Shown: positions 36,633-48,160, counted from the first letter of the stretch. The stretch: 64,000 nucleotides of DNA from Coprinus comatus (GCA_034638255.1 JAWPGT010000072.1:51305-115304); one strand, 5' to 3'. Translations and numbers: made by a program. The notes: generated by a model not told the origin, from the letters alone.

Positions 36633-37406
36633 ATGCCTCGTAAAGAATCGAACAATCCTACAATCTCTGCACAAGCTCAACAGGAATTGGTCTCGGAAGG
36701 AATAGAAAACTTTGAACTCCCAAAGAGTGTAGTAACAAAGATCGCGAAGAGTGCTTTGCCAGAGAATGCAAAGTTACAAAAGGAAACTGTATTGGCTCTC
36801 GTCAAAGGTTCAACCGTGTTTATCAATTATCTTGGTAAGTATTTCATGATTTATTGCAAAATATTTACTCAAGTAACCAGCTGCAACGTAGGTTTCTATT
36901 AATTGCCACGTGTAAACATATACTTCATTGTCGGTATACAGAGCACACGATGTTGCCGTTTCAAAACAACACAAATCCATCTCAGCTTCTGATATCATGA
37001 AAGCACTTGAACTCATAGAATTCAACCATCTCGTGCCTCTACTCGAATCACAATTCCAAGGTAGATATCACTCAATAATCCTAAAATATTTCTTACTAAT
37101 TCCTCGCAACTAGTGTATCGAGCAAATCCCAAACCAGAAAAGGGAAAAAAAGCTAGTATATCTGCATCGCGTCCCGCACCAGCGCCAATAAACGGAACAT
37201 CTACATCTGCAACCGTGCCAAATGGCAATCCATACCCACCAAAACCTTCAAACCCTTACCCTTCGATATCTAGCGGTCCCAGTACAACTCCAGCTACGAA
37301 TGGAGAGTCTTCGTCATCACCCTTCACTAGTATTCCTCTTGATCTTTCTGTCTCTGCAAGTGTCGGAAGTAAAGAAGACCCTATGGATGTTGATGATGTG
37401 GAGTAG
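36633..37406 (+). CDS. DPB4: DNA polymerase epsilon histone-fold subunit Dpb4 (POLE3-like)
   Basis: Histone-fold partner of Dpb3 in DNA polymerase epsilon, shared with the CHRAC/ISW2 chromatin-remodelling complex in yeast. Three exons (36633-36834, 36944-37060, 37114-37406) give 203 aa. The fold reads FELPKSVVTKIAKSALPENA, KETVLALVKGSTVFINYLAH, then SISASDIMKALELIEFNHLV, as in NF-YB/Dpb4 proteins. The C-terminal 80 residues are Pro/Ser-rich and acidic at the very end (DPMDVDDVE). The donors are GTAAGT and GTAGAT. The frame is intact. Confidence 0.93.
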
Positions 37407-39462
37407 TGTGTTTTCTTGCCCCGTTATGTCCCCATTTGTTTCTCTTGAATTTTCTACCACTATAATTGCTAGATGATTTGTACTTCTATTAAATAACGAA
37501 CCGAACGGACTCTTTGGTTATCTACGGTTCTGTTTACCCTATTCCTCGCCTGCTTCCTTAAATGAACGTTATGATTGCGGTCATCACGGCGTAGCGTCTT
37601 CAAATGTGATTCAATTCCACAAGTTGGCTCCAAAGCACATATGTTTTTGATGTCAACCAAGGAGGACACCGTGGAAACAAATTGTACATGAAGCTAAGGC
37701 ACCGATGTGCGCGGTGCACAGAAAATAGAGCAATCTTCTTTTCTCAGAATATGAGCGTTCAATGGTTCTCCTTGCTCTAGAACGACATCTAAGGAAGTTG
37801 GAGTTGATAGATCATTAGAGTATCAGCAGGTGACACTGGATCGCAACTTCTACCAATGACCATGCAACATGAGGCAAGACTGACGCCTGGCAAGCACATA
37901 GTGACGCACACGTTTTATTAAGTCGCCGTTGATTCCTACCACTGCTGTGATAGCGGCGTACCACATTGCTAATTCTTCGTGTTATCATACCCAATCAAAA
38001 GAACATTTTCTCTCATGCTGAACGACCTCAATAAAGACTGACGTTGAAGGATTTAAAGAATTATATATGAATATATGAATTATGTAACTTTGATCCAACT
38101 TAAATGACAATGTCAAATTTAATTTCAAAAAACCGAAAATTCCCTTTCCTGAGAGGCACGCAACGGAAGTTGAGGATTCAAAGTTTCTGTATCTCCCCCT
38201 ACTACTATATTCGAGTCAGTGTCGTTAGTCCAAGCCAGCATAGTCAGCCCGAGGAACAAACATCTAAACTCGGAATGGTCTTCAACATTTCTATTTTTTA
38301 ATTATCTATCTCCTTGTTCTTCCTCTTCAAATTAGACTGAGATGGTTTCCGAGCGTTTACTAGTAGCGCTTGAACCTTGATAGTTGACAAGCAGCATCTA
38401 GACGCTGAGAAAAAGATTCATACTCCACGCACATGTGCAACTCAATTTAACACATCTTCTCTTTCACAAAGTACTGCTCGTCGGTTCCTATACTTTGGGT
38501 TGAAGTGATTGAAATAGGCCGTTGATGGCCCGGGACTATGCATATGACACAAACAATTCAAATCGCCATTGTTTGGCAAAGTTGGCATTCAGAAATTAAC
38601 TCCCCAGATCCCCAGACTCCAGTTCAACTTGGATGTTCGCCGCCATAGCTAAGGGGTGCATACGTAGGGGTCCTCAAATATATACTCTGAATGAGATTTT
38701 GCCTCACACTTGTACAAGTGTTCCGCCAAACCATTTCAGCTATACCAAATATGTATCGTCTATAACCATCAGGCCCTTTTCACCTTTAACTTGATTATCA
38801 ACTCATGGTGTGCCTCGTGTGACTGATATTTTTATATCCATACAAGTAAGAGGGCGCGACCCTTATTAAATTTTAACAGTATTCATTTGAAGTTGTGTTC
38901 ATGGATTTTCATGGATAGTACGTGTACGGTGCCCCTTTCGAGTTTTTGATTTGCACAGGACGATGTTAAATACAGACAGTCGAACACTTCTACTATAGGC
39001 TAAAATGATAGAAGTACAAATTGAGGGGGAGTTATAAAATATGCAATCTGTACTAATGACTATTAGAACATATGTTCTTAACCTGGAAACTCCAAGAACA
39101 TTAGAGTTAACAATAGGAATACTACTAGGACAAATCCATAAACCAACAACAATTAAAGTGTCCAAAATAGCTTAGAATAAAATACAATAAAAATCGTAGG
39201 TACAATATTATATATAAATAAGAGACTGGAAAAGCGAAATATATCATCACTTCATATTCTCAATACCTCAACTCAAATTAAGTGTAAGACTAAAGATCAA
39301 TATTACTCTAAGTTACAAAGCTCATCACTCACAGTGATTCCTATCACCTGATGCCACAATCATCGTCCCCCCATTACTATTGGATACTAAAAGAGTTTGC
39401 GCACTCTTACTACGTTCCCTCTTCTTCTATCCACTTCCACCTACTTGTGCCATTCTCTCATC
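37407..39462. other. 2.05-kb gene-free stretch
   Basis: AT-rich, without a convincing frame, tRNA or sharp inverted repeat. Contains the DPB4 3' flank and the chitin synthase promoter (pyrimidine-rich CTTCTTCTATCC just before the ATG). Confidence 0.4.
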
Positions 39463-42400
39463 ATGAGTGATTATCGGCCACCCTTTAACTCTACAAACTC
39501 GAGAGAAGAACAACACAGTGGCGACTTTTTTGCCGATAAAACTCACTTTCAAGAGCCTGAACGCCCGTATAGTGGCCCAGGTTCACCGGTGACTATTCTG
39601 CAACTCTTTGAGAACACAACTACTCTCCCAACGGAATTTAGCAGCCAGGAGCACTACGTAGAGACTGGCGGTTTCTACCCACCAGCGTAAATCCATTCCT
39701 ATCTTCAACAAACAGCCTCGCCTTACTCCCTTTTAATAGTCCAGTTGATCCTACTGCGTATGGTGATCCTGATGGTGACAGGCCTGTGTCAGTAGTCTCC
39801 ACTTCCACCAACGGTGTCGATAGTGCCTGGAGAGGTTGCCAAGCTATCAAGCGGGGTGTTACTCGCAAGGTTAGCCTCACCAACGGTAATTTCATCGCAG
39901 AGTACCCAGTACCAACACCCATCACCAATGCTGTCGAAGCCAAATGGAAACAGTCTGGCTCGACCGAGTTCACGTAAGTGGCACCTTTAATCCCCGAAGT
40001 CCGATACTTGTTCAAACGGGGTACTGTAGCCATATGAGGTATACCGCAGCCACAGTCGATCCAGACGAGTTCACCGAGGCCAACGGTTGGTCCTTGCGTA
40101 CTAGGATGTACAATCGTGACACCGAGATGCTGATCGCTGTCACTTCTTACAATGAGGACAAGACTCTATATGCACGAACGCTCCACGGTGTCATGCTCAA
40201 CATTCGTGACATTTGCAAGACGAAAAAATCCAAGTACTGGCGAAGACATGCTGAAGAAGGAACGCCAGGTTGGCAAAAGATTACAGTAGCTCTCATTGTT
40301 GATGGTCTCGAGGAAATGGACAATACAGTGCTTGATATCTTGGCCACTGTTGGGGTTTATCAGGATGGTGTAATGAAAAAGCAGGTCGATGGAAAAGATA
40401 CGGTGGCACATATATTTGAAGTAACCGTCGCTTCGCTTTCCTTTCGCTTAAAGTTTGGGGCTGATGGTTAAAAATAGTACACAACACAATTAGCAGTCGA
40501 CGCAACTCCTCAATTGGTTCTCCCCCGAGAAAATGATCCCAATAATCTGGTGCCAGTACAAGTCATCCTCGTCCTGAAAGCCAAGAATCAAAAGAAAATC
40601 AACTCTCATCGTTGGCTTTTCAATGCCATTGGAAATATACTGAATGTAAATTGAATGTTTTTGCTATATGGGTGTATGTTCTGATGTCTATTCAGCCCGA
40701 GATTTGTATTCTCATCGATGCTGGTACAAAGCCCGGTCACAAATCCATTTACTATCTTTGGGAGGCCTTCTATAATGATCCTCATTTGGGAGGTTGTTGC
40801 GGTGAAATTCATGCCATGATCAAGGGTGGCAAGAAACTCTTGAATCCTCTTGTAGCGGCACAGAACTTTGAGTACAAGATTTCCAATATTCTTGGTAACT
40901 ATTCTTCAACAATCAATCCATGCAAACATTCTTACCAGGTCTTTAGATAAACCCTTTGAAAGTAGTTTTGGCTACGTATCCGTTCTCCCTGGTGCCTTTT
41001 CAGCATATCGCTTCCGTGCCATCATGGGTCGTCCTCTGCAACAATATTTCCATGGTGATCATTCATTGGCTGATCGTCTTGGTCCTAAAGGTATCTACGG
41101 TATGAATATCTTCATCAAAAACATGTTCTTGGGTATGTAAATGCTTTCTAATGCCCTCGTTTGATACACGTGATCTCATGGTGTTTTAGCTGAGGATCGT
41201 ATACTGTGCTTCGAGCTCGTAGCCAAAGCAAAGGATCGTTGGACCCTTACCTATGTGAAGCCTAGCAAGGCTGAGACTGATGTGCCAGAAAGTACCCCTG
41301 AACTAATTGCTCAACGTCGACGTTGGTTAAATGGCTCTTTTGCTGCTTCCGTTGTAAGTTGTTTACGTTTATCAGAGAGGCTTCTAGGTTTACTAAATCT
41401 TGCCGATAGTATGCCCTGGTCAATTTCTTCAAACTGTATCGCTCTGGACATAGTATCATACGCATGTTTTTCTTCCACATTCAAGCGATCGTTTGTGGTT
41501 ATTATCAGTTGATCACACATAGTTTAATAACCATAACCTTGAACAGTATAATGTTGCTTCTTTGCTTTTCTCTTGGTTTGCGCTTGCCAACATGTGGCTC
41601 ACATTCAGCATCATCATCGACTTCCTTCCAACTCAGGGCGTGGTTATCTTCGGCACACCAGTAATGGTAAGCCTTTTTTTATTCAACTCCCAATGATCCT
41701 GTTTCAAATCTTCCTTCCAGACGTATTGGATCAATCTGTCATTGAAATGGATTTACTTATCGTTCCTGGTTCTACAATTCATCCTTGCTCTTGGAAATCA
41801 CCCAAAAGGTGAACGGATGGCATATGTGGTAACTCTATGGATATATGGTGTTCTTGCAGTATATCTCCTGGTTTGTTCATTCTGGTTGACTGCTTTGGCG
41901 TTCAAGGTAAGCCATACATTAACCATACTATAAATATACTGACATATAGTCATTAGAATATCCCCGAGCGGCTTAAAGGAAAGACGACAGCTGAAGTCAT
42001 TGCTGCATTCTTTACCCCCTTTGGAGCACTTACAGTGGCCATGGTATCTACCTTGGGTATTTATTTCTTTGCCTCTTTCCTTTATGTGAGTCCATCGTCC
42101 TCTGTATTGATTACTATGTACTGAAATTCTACTCAGCGCGACCCTTGGCACATGTTCTCAAGTTTCTTCCAGTATCTGTGCCTTTCCCCAAGTTTCATCA
42201 ATGTACTCAACATTTACGCATTTTGCAATTTGCATGATGTTTCCTGGGGTACTAAAGGTAGCGACAGGGCAGTAACACATACTATCACCAAAATTGAGGC
42301 CCAAGAGGAGGTTGAGAAACCAACCATGGATAACCAGAACAAGGCGTTCCGTTCCCGCCTCGTGGCATGTTGGATGTTATCAAATGCCTCCCTTGCGATT

Positions 42401-42656
42401 GCTATCGAGAACATCAATGGTCTGCCAAGTGACAATGTTGCTGAAGACAATGCGCGACTGCAACAAAAACAGAACCTCTATTTCGTTGTTATCCTATACT
42501 CTACCTTTGGTCTTTCTGCTATACGCTTCATCGGGGTGAGTATTGTTCTCTCTTTCTGCAAATGCAAGTATGATGATTTGGACTTCCAGTGTTTGTACTA
42601 TTTCTTCAAATGTATACTCTCCAGATTCTGCCGTAGGAATTAGATGGCATTGATCA
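39463..42656 (+). CDS. Chitin synthase (class I-III type)
   Basis: Processive membrane glycosyltransferase making beta-1,4-GlcNAc chains at the plasma membrane. [20 protein letters not shown] begins a hydrophilic N-terminus. The catalytic region follows: [109 protein letters not shown] and [14 protein letters not shown] (the QRRRW signature). Several membrane segments and conserved [10 protein letters not shown] come next. About twelve introns, all GT-AG. One C must be restored in the CCC run at about 39681 to join exon 1 to [15 protein letters not shown]. After [10 protein letters not shown] (42537) the expected last membrane helix is not found; only a few codons to a stop at 42619-42656 can be proposed. 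The 3' end is therefore doubtful. Confidence 0.94.
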
Positions 42657-42782
42657 AGAGTGATCAAGATATGATTTCCCTTCTTCTCTACGCTTCGTCA
42701 GTAAAAAGTGACTGTTAATACATATACATACATGTGACACAATCTAATACCTGCAGCCATACCTACTGGGTAGAGTTAATCT

Positions 42783-42865
42783 CGGGTCGACCCCGGGTCT
42801 ATTTGGGATGACCCGAACCCGGTAGGTCGGGTTTCGGGTGCGACGCGTGACCCAGGTGTGACGTT
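42783..42865. repeat. GGGTC/GACCC-rich inverted repeat
   Basis: Several CGGGTC and GACCCG motifs. ACCCGAACCCG and CGGGTTTCGGGT form an 11-bp hairpin separated by 6 nt. Origin unknown. Confidence 0.6.
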
Positions 42866-43054
42866 CTGGACCCTTCATTCTAGTACATTAGTACATTCCC
42901 TCGAACAACCTCCACTCACCTAGAATAATCCTTCATTTCTTCTTATTAATCACCCTACTCTTTCCATTATTAAAACTTTTGTTACTTGAATGTCACATAT
43001 TTTGAGCTTTACTCTTATCAAAACTCTTACATCAGCAAAAAAAAACCTAACTTA

Positions 43055-43330
43055 TGGAACTTGAGACAACTTGAACAAGTACATAAGTTAACTTCAAGTT
43101 CCAAGGTCCAAGTTCTTCAAGTTAGGTTACCAACTTGAAAATAACTTGAATATTTTGTAACTTGCTGAACTTGGCTCAAGTTCACACAAGTGATGGCATG
43201 TTAATGTAAATTGATTGCAAGTATTCACAAGTGCCCAGCTCCAAGTTTATTCAATTTCTTGCAAGTAATACAGAAGTTATATTCAAGCTCTCTAAGTTCC
43301 TCACATTTCATTTTGTGTGACAGCTTCAAT
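43055..43330. repeat. CTTGAA / CAAGT-rich low-complexity region
   Basis: Dense degenerate copies of AACTTGAA, CTTCAAG and CAAGTT in both orientations. The texture is like the ends of the TA-flanked transposon at 45.7-47.1 kb. Confidence 0.6.
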
Positions 43331-43573
43331 TGTTAATTAATACAAAATATTATTATCATGATTTGGATTTGGACCATGACTTAAAGACACACTACACCAG
43401 TCATGACATAACATCAAGAAACATTAACATGTATTGGTAGTAAGCTAGTAGTAGTCTGAGTCACAAGAGATGGTAGAAGTAAATAGGGGTGATAAAAAAA
43501 AAAAAAATAGAAATAGAACTAGGTAACCTACCATGAAATTCAAGAACATATAATAATAAAAAATTAATACTTA

Positions 43574-43837
43574 TGTTGAACCTACAATGACACCACAACA
43601 ACCTAAACCCTGCTACTGGTAGTACAGACTGCCAGTGCTCACCCTAGTATCTGTTTTCATTGTACTGCCAATGAGAATTCCTTGCACCACCATCACCACC
43701 CTGCTTGTTATTGTTAAAACAAGAGTGTAGCATGTATGCTAAGGTAGGTATGACTTAGACTTACTGAGGGTGGTTGTTGAGGTAGAAAAGAACTTAAGTA
43801 TATAATGCGACTATTAAGAACTAATAATAGTTCAACA
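43574..43837 (-). repeat. Copia 3' LTR, 264 bp
   Basis: On the minus strand it starts TGTTGAACTATTATTAGTTC and ends GGTTCAACA: TG...CA termini with an 8-bp inverted repeat (TGTTGAAC/GTTCAACA). It is immediately preceded by the purine tract CAGGGGAG, the plus-strand primer site. It lies 36 bp downstream of the RNase H frame. Confidence 0.88.
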
Positions 43838-43873
43838 CTCCCCTGAATACGAACATGGCAGCTATGAAGCGCC

Positions 43874-44520
43874 TTATGTTGGGACCATATTATTTGAGCA
43901 CTTGGCAGCGCTATATGTGGGATTAGAAAACTCCAACCCATAATAGTTATCACGGAAGTATTCAAACTTCACACGTCCGAGATTCTTCGTGAGAAGATCA
44001 GCAGGGTTCTCAGTGCCTGGGATAAAATAGAGCTGAACCTTCTTTTCATCAATTACTTGACGAATGAAATGGAAAATGATATCTATGTGTTTTGATCTCT
44101 TCTCGATGGCAGGATTTTGTGCGATGAAGAGAGAGCCCATATTGTCTCCACAAATATCCATTGGTTCATTATTGTGTAAACCAAGTTCAGTCATTAGACT
44201 TCTGATCCAGATGGACTGACAACTACAATCGGAAATAGCCATGTACTCAGCCTCTGTGGACGATAACGCGATAGTCTTCTGCAATCTACTAACCCAGGCT
44301 ACTGGACAGGATGCAATAGTGGACAGATAACCAGTTTGGGATCTTCGAGTAGAAGGATCACTAGCCCAATCAGAATCACTGTAAGTGATGAAACCCTCAT
44401 TATCAGAACCATTAAGTGTCATTTGGTATTCCCGAGTCGCTAATAGGTATCTACAAATGTAGAGGGCTCTACACAGGTGTTCTTCTGTAGGGTTATGTGA
44501 ATGTTGACTTAGCTTAGTCA
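43874..44520 (-). pseudogene. Copia RNase H domain (C-terminal Pol fragment)
   Basis: The frame reads YICRYLLATREYQMTLNG, TYSDSDWASDPSTRRSQTGY, ALSSTEAEYMAISDC, then HIDIIFHFIRQVIDEKKVQL and FIPGTENPADLLTK, the canonical Ty1/copia RNase H with DSDWA and SSTEAEY. It is intact across the domain but cut at its N-terminus by the solo LTR, so the reverse transcriptase is missing. Confidence 0.92.
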
Positions 44521-44992
44521 TGTTATGATCGTCAGTACATCACCAGACTATTTTGATCAAGTTCCAGAAATACCAATTGAATCTATTTCTAACTGAACTA
44601 TCTTTGATACATACTAATTACTCAGCCAAAGCTATAGTTAGTATATAGTTATCTTTAGCACGTTTATTTTCTCTTTTCTACTTTTACTTTCGTTTTATCC
44701 CTTTGCCTCTTACAAGTTTCATAACTGTTACATGTTTTATACTTGATACAGGTCTCAGTAGGAGAAGGGTGTACTTACATGTTTTATCTCTCGTTTCACT
44801 TATTTCCGGACGACTCGTAGATAGTATAAATAGTCGTTTGTATTAGCCCTTGAAGTCTCAAGCTTCAAGTTGGTTAACTTCTAATCTACTCATTCTACGA
44901 CCTCTGCCTGAACACCAGACAGTAGTTTAACTTGTAGAGATTGAACGCCTGTCTCAAGCGGCTTAGTGCCCAAGAGATCTAGGATCATAACA
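44521..44992. mobile_element. Solo LTR, 472 bp, of a different LTR element
   Basis: Ends TGTTATGATC ... GATCATAACA are perfect 10-bp inverted termini of TG...CA type. Inside are TATAAATA (near 44825) and a CTTGAAG/CTTCAAG hairpin shortly after it, the same architecture as the gypsy LTRs at 47.2 and 54.8 kb. That suggests a related chromovirus family. The 5-bp flanks differ (agtca and ctatc), so there is no target-site duplication. Confidence 0.85.
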
Positions 44993-45724
44993 CTATCCCT
45001 TTTGAGTGAAGGAATTCCTCAAGTTGTTTAGAGACATATTCGCCACCATTGTCTGTCCAGATACGCTTAATCGTTTTACTGAATTGCTTTTCCTCAAAGG
45101 CACAAAATCTTTCAAGTGCTGCAAAGGCATCAGATTTGGCTCATAAAAGGAGGATCCAGGCATGGCTAGAATAGTCATCATAGAACGTCATTGCCCACTT
45201 GTACTTGTGGTACGAGGCAACAGGGAATTCTAGAAGATCACTGTGGATCAATTCTAAAAATGACTTTGCTCGTGTCGAAGAAGGATGATGTGTGTCATCA
45301 GACATTTTGCCTTGAGCACAACCGTCACAAACTTGATGAGAGATAGGAATGTCAAACTCAGGTACTTTTTCTGAGTGTTTTGGGAGTTGTTGCAATACTT
45401 CCTTTCCAGGATGTGCCAATCGATGGTGCCAAAGATCATAAACAGATAATTTAGATGCACAATAAGATAGCACCTGATTCGCAGTATAGTGACACACAAT
45501 CCGAGTATGAATGTGGTGGAGTGCATCTTCTAACTCTTTGAACACAGGTATGCGTGTAGCATGCATAAATAATTTTCCGTTTGAACAAAATATGTTGGTT
45601 TGCTTTAAATTAGACTCACTCCTCATTCCTTGCAGCCATAAGGTGCCAGGTGAAATGATTCTAGTGGAGAGAGACGCAATATAATAGACCAGATACAGTG
45701 GAGTCGTTCTTGTAACTCCGTCTA
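44993..45724 (-). pseudogene. Copia GAG-pre-integrase and integrase fragment
   Basis: Reads LSVYDLWHHRLAHPGKEVLQ and HQVCDGCAQGKM (HHCC zinc finger of copia integrase), SFLELIHSDLLEFPVASYHK and MTFYDDYSSHAWILLL. It then shifts frame to the end of the first integrase motif region, LEEFLHSKG, where the solo LTR begins. The frame also continues upstream to the TA at 45723-45724, where the DNA transposon entered. Confidence 0.9.
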
Positions 45725-47075
45725 CATCAGGATTTCGTGCACTTTTTTTCGGGCTACTTACTGCTCCTTTTAGGGCTTAAGTCAGCTTATGCTCCTTAAT
45801 ATCCTTGTGGGTACCTTATGATACCTTGGTGAAAATTTCTCCAAGGAGCCCAAAGTGGCTTCAAGTAAAATATCTTCTACAAGGAACTTCAAGTTCTCTC
45901 AAGGGCCAACCAAATATGTTCTGAGAATTCTTATTCTTAGGCAGTATTACAGTAGAGAAATCAATAAATGCATTATTGCGCAACCAATACACCACATAGA
46001 GCTATATAACTAGTACCATTAGATAGGTATCGTAAGTGGGGTTCTGTAGAGCCTAAGAACGTGCCTAGAAGCCAAGAATTGAAAGTGTGACACCCTTAAG
46101 GAACATTCTGCATTTTGGACTTGACGAAATTTTGAAAATGGGTGATCATGTGACAGTGGGAACATGGACACATCACACCATGTTACTGCCTCTCCCCATT
46201 TCTTTCCATTCCCCTTGACGAAATGCTCAACCCCACACCTGTCACCTTGCTACTCAACTCCTGACTTCTATAGCCTGGCCCACCCCTCCCCTTAGCCACA
46301 ACACATTCAACATCCACCCTATCACACTCCTCCCTCTACAACCACCAGAGGTCAAGACTACTAACAACCTCAATTTCGCGTCATATGCCACGTTTTTAGG
46401 CTCGTTAGAACCGCATTAAAGAGGCGAATGAATAGAGGGTAGAATGGCGCGAAACGGGGGAGTATTCATTGGTTAAAGGTGTGTTTTCTATTTTTTTTAT
46501 ACTATTCCTACATATTCTCCTTTAACATATCCATTTCTTCGCGTCCTGACGCGTTTTTAGGCTCTACAGAATGCCACAAATCACCGCTTTCCAATGCCAC
46601 CAGCCTCGTACGATTTGGTGAAGAACTCGGCACACTGATGATATCTTTATAATGTAAGTTGATTTTTTTTGATTTATAACTTTATTAATAATATTGTTCT
46701 ACAGTTGCCTCACGTTTATTAGTAGTTTAGCTATTATATCATTACATTTGTATTAGATTAGAGTCACAATACACTTTTTTTAACTCTACTCCTCTCGAAA
46801 AAATGATTAAAATTATATTATATTATAATATTATACTATTTCCAAGCTGCTAAATGTGTTCCCAAGTAGTCCTCAAGTATTTTCAAGCAGTCCCCAAGTA
46901 TTTTCATGCTTCCACAAGGTAGAGGGACCTACTTATTGAGCTTGGAGCAGCTCTTCAAGTTGCTCCAAGGAGAATTCCAGATTTCCCCAAAACTTACTTG
47001 AAGTTACTTGTACTTCCTTGAAACCACCTCCAAGGAAGCACAAGTACCTTCAAGGAAATGCGCGAAATCCTGATG
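45725..47075. mobile_element. Non-autonomous DNA transposon, 1351 bp, TA target duplication
   Basis: Left end CATCAGGATTTCGTGC (45725-45740) and right end GCGCGAAATCCTGATG (47060-47075) are inverted repeats with 15 of 16 matches, and TA flanks both sides (45723-45724, 47076-47077). Deleting the element plus one TA leaves the Copia frame continuous (GKVLFQHEV joined to DGVTRTTPLYL), which proves the boundaries. The subterminal regions are rich in CAAGG/CTTGAA/CCAAG motifs. No transposase frame is present. A TA duplication fits Tc1/mariner-like or related superfamilies; the assignment is open. Confidence 0.92.
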
Positions 47076-47077
47076 TA

Positions 47078-47162
47078 CTTCATGTTGAAAGAGGACTTTC
47101 CCACGGCCAGTAATGCCAATGAGTTTGTCGTTAGCAGTTCTAACATTGCCAAACACTCCTTC
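47078..47162 (-). pseudogene. Copia protease-region fragment
   Basis: Minus strand reads GVFGNVRTANDKLIGITGRG then KVLFQHEV, matching the stretch downstream of the copia protease active site. It is cut at its 5' side by the gypsy 5' LTR. The active-site Asp is not included. Confidence 0.75.
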
Positions 47163-47797
47163 TGTTACGAGTCCACCCAAACCACCGGCCCGTACCACCA
47201 CCACCGAGGAAGACTTGTTCGCCATCTTCCCCGAACTCATTCCCAATGACGACACCATGGACGACTCCGCTTGACATACCATTCCCCGGTGACATCACAG
47301 CGACATCACTATGACATCGTTATGACCTAACGTCGAACTAAGTATAAGACTCCACTTATGCTTAGAAGTATACATTTCCCCGACTCCAGTATTAGTTATC
47401 CATTTCATCATTTTACTCCTGTTGACTAATCTTTCATTGTATATGGAGTAAATAGTCCCCGACCTCGATGTCTCACCTACTCCTGTTGACAGTTCTAGCA
47501 TTGTGTATGGAGTAGATTATAAAGCGATGACGAGTATTAGGTTATAATTAGTTAGTAGCTATTATTAGGTACATCCCTAGAATAGTATAAATACTCGATG
47601 TATTAGACGATTAAAGCCCTAAGCTTTAATCTCTTCTGTTGTAGCCCTTATACATCTCTGTCTCCATACCTCTTGGTCACTAGGTTGAAAGGCCTTGAGA
47701 TTGCAGCAGAGTGTTTATTGATCGCACGTTCCTACACGACTGCACTCTAGCGTTTAAGTTCCAGGAGTGTTCAGCTTAACGGTTCGTGGTCATAACA
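47163..47797 (+). repeat. Gypsy 5' LTR, 635 bp
   Basis: Runs from TGTTACGAGTCC to GTGGTCATAACA (TG...CA, with TGTTA/TAACA inverted ends). TATAAATA lies at 47586-47593; GATTAAAG...CTTTAATC forms a hairpin at about 47609-47631, where transcription should start. Confidence 0.95.
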
Positions 47798-47799
47798 TT

Positions 47800-47811
47800 A
47801 GATTAAAGCTT
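47800..47811 (+). promoter_or_regulatory. Putative self-priming primer-binding site
   Basis: AGATTAAAGCTT begins 3 nt after the LTR and is the exact reverse complement of AAGCTTTAATCT at 47621-47632, about 30 nt downstream of the LTR TATA box. No match to the initiator-Met tRNA primer site (TGGTA...) follows the LTR. Confidence 0.65.
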
Positions 47812-48160
47812 CCCTTTCACTGGACCGGTAGGGTTATCCGGTCTCTCCCCCTTGGAACCGAACGGAGGATTGTCGAAACCCGACAGTCAATCGATTCCCG
47901 TCATCTTGGAACTTGAAACGGCGTTACTTGTTCTGGTCTAACCGGTACCTCTTAGTGGTATACTGGTAGTCGTTATACCCGCTAATCCCTGGTATAACGC
48001 GTCGCAGCTCACAAAGTGATACTCCTTCGCCGGAGCAAAGTGGGAAGTCTAGGTGTTTGAAATCCTAGCCAACCGGACCGCGGTGGGTTTGTACATCGCT
48101 GAAATCTACGCATTTAGTAAGTCGTAGTCAGGCCCCTTTAATTAGGACCTCCTGGCCGTC

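Larger units (their letters stand above)
42657..43573. other. Repeat-rich spacer between chitin synthase and Copia LTR
   Basis: Contains a cluster of GGGTC/GACCC motifs with a hairpin (42783-42865) and a CTTGAA/TTCAAG-rich stretch (about 43055-43330). No gene is supported. Both parts look like pieces of non-autonomous mobile elements, but I could not define ends. Confidence 0.4.
43574..47162 (-). mobile_element. Ty1/copia retrotransposon, minus strand, truncated and interrupted
   Basis: In minus-strand order: the end of the protease region (47078-47162), GAG-pre-integrase and integrase zinc-binding domain (44993-45724), a gap, RNase H (43874-44520), polypurine tract, 3' LTR (43574-43837). 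Two later insertions sit inside: a TA-flanked DNA transposon (45725-47075) and a solo LTR of another family (44521-44992). The latter also replaces most of the integrase core and the reverse transcriptase. The 5' end is cut off by the gypsy LTR at 47163. Confidence 0.92.

Noticed and set aside
43055..43330. CTTGAA-rich words considered as a CRISPR-like or satellite array
   Set aside because: No constant unit length or spacer pattern; words are degenerate, in both orientations, and the organism is a eukaryote.
47004..47282. Minus-strand frame of 92 codons across the gypsy 5' LTR edge
   Set aside because: It is a chimera of LTR antisense, a Copia fragment and the end of the TA-flanked transposon; no gene spans these junctions.
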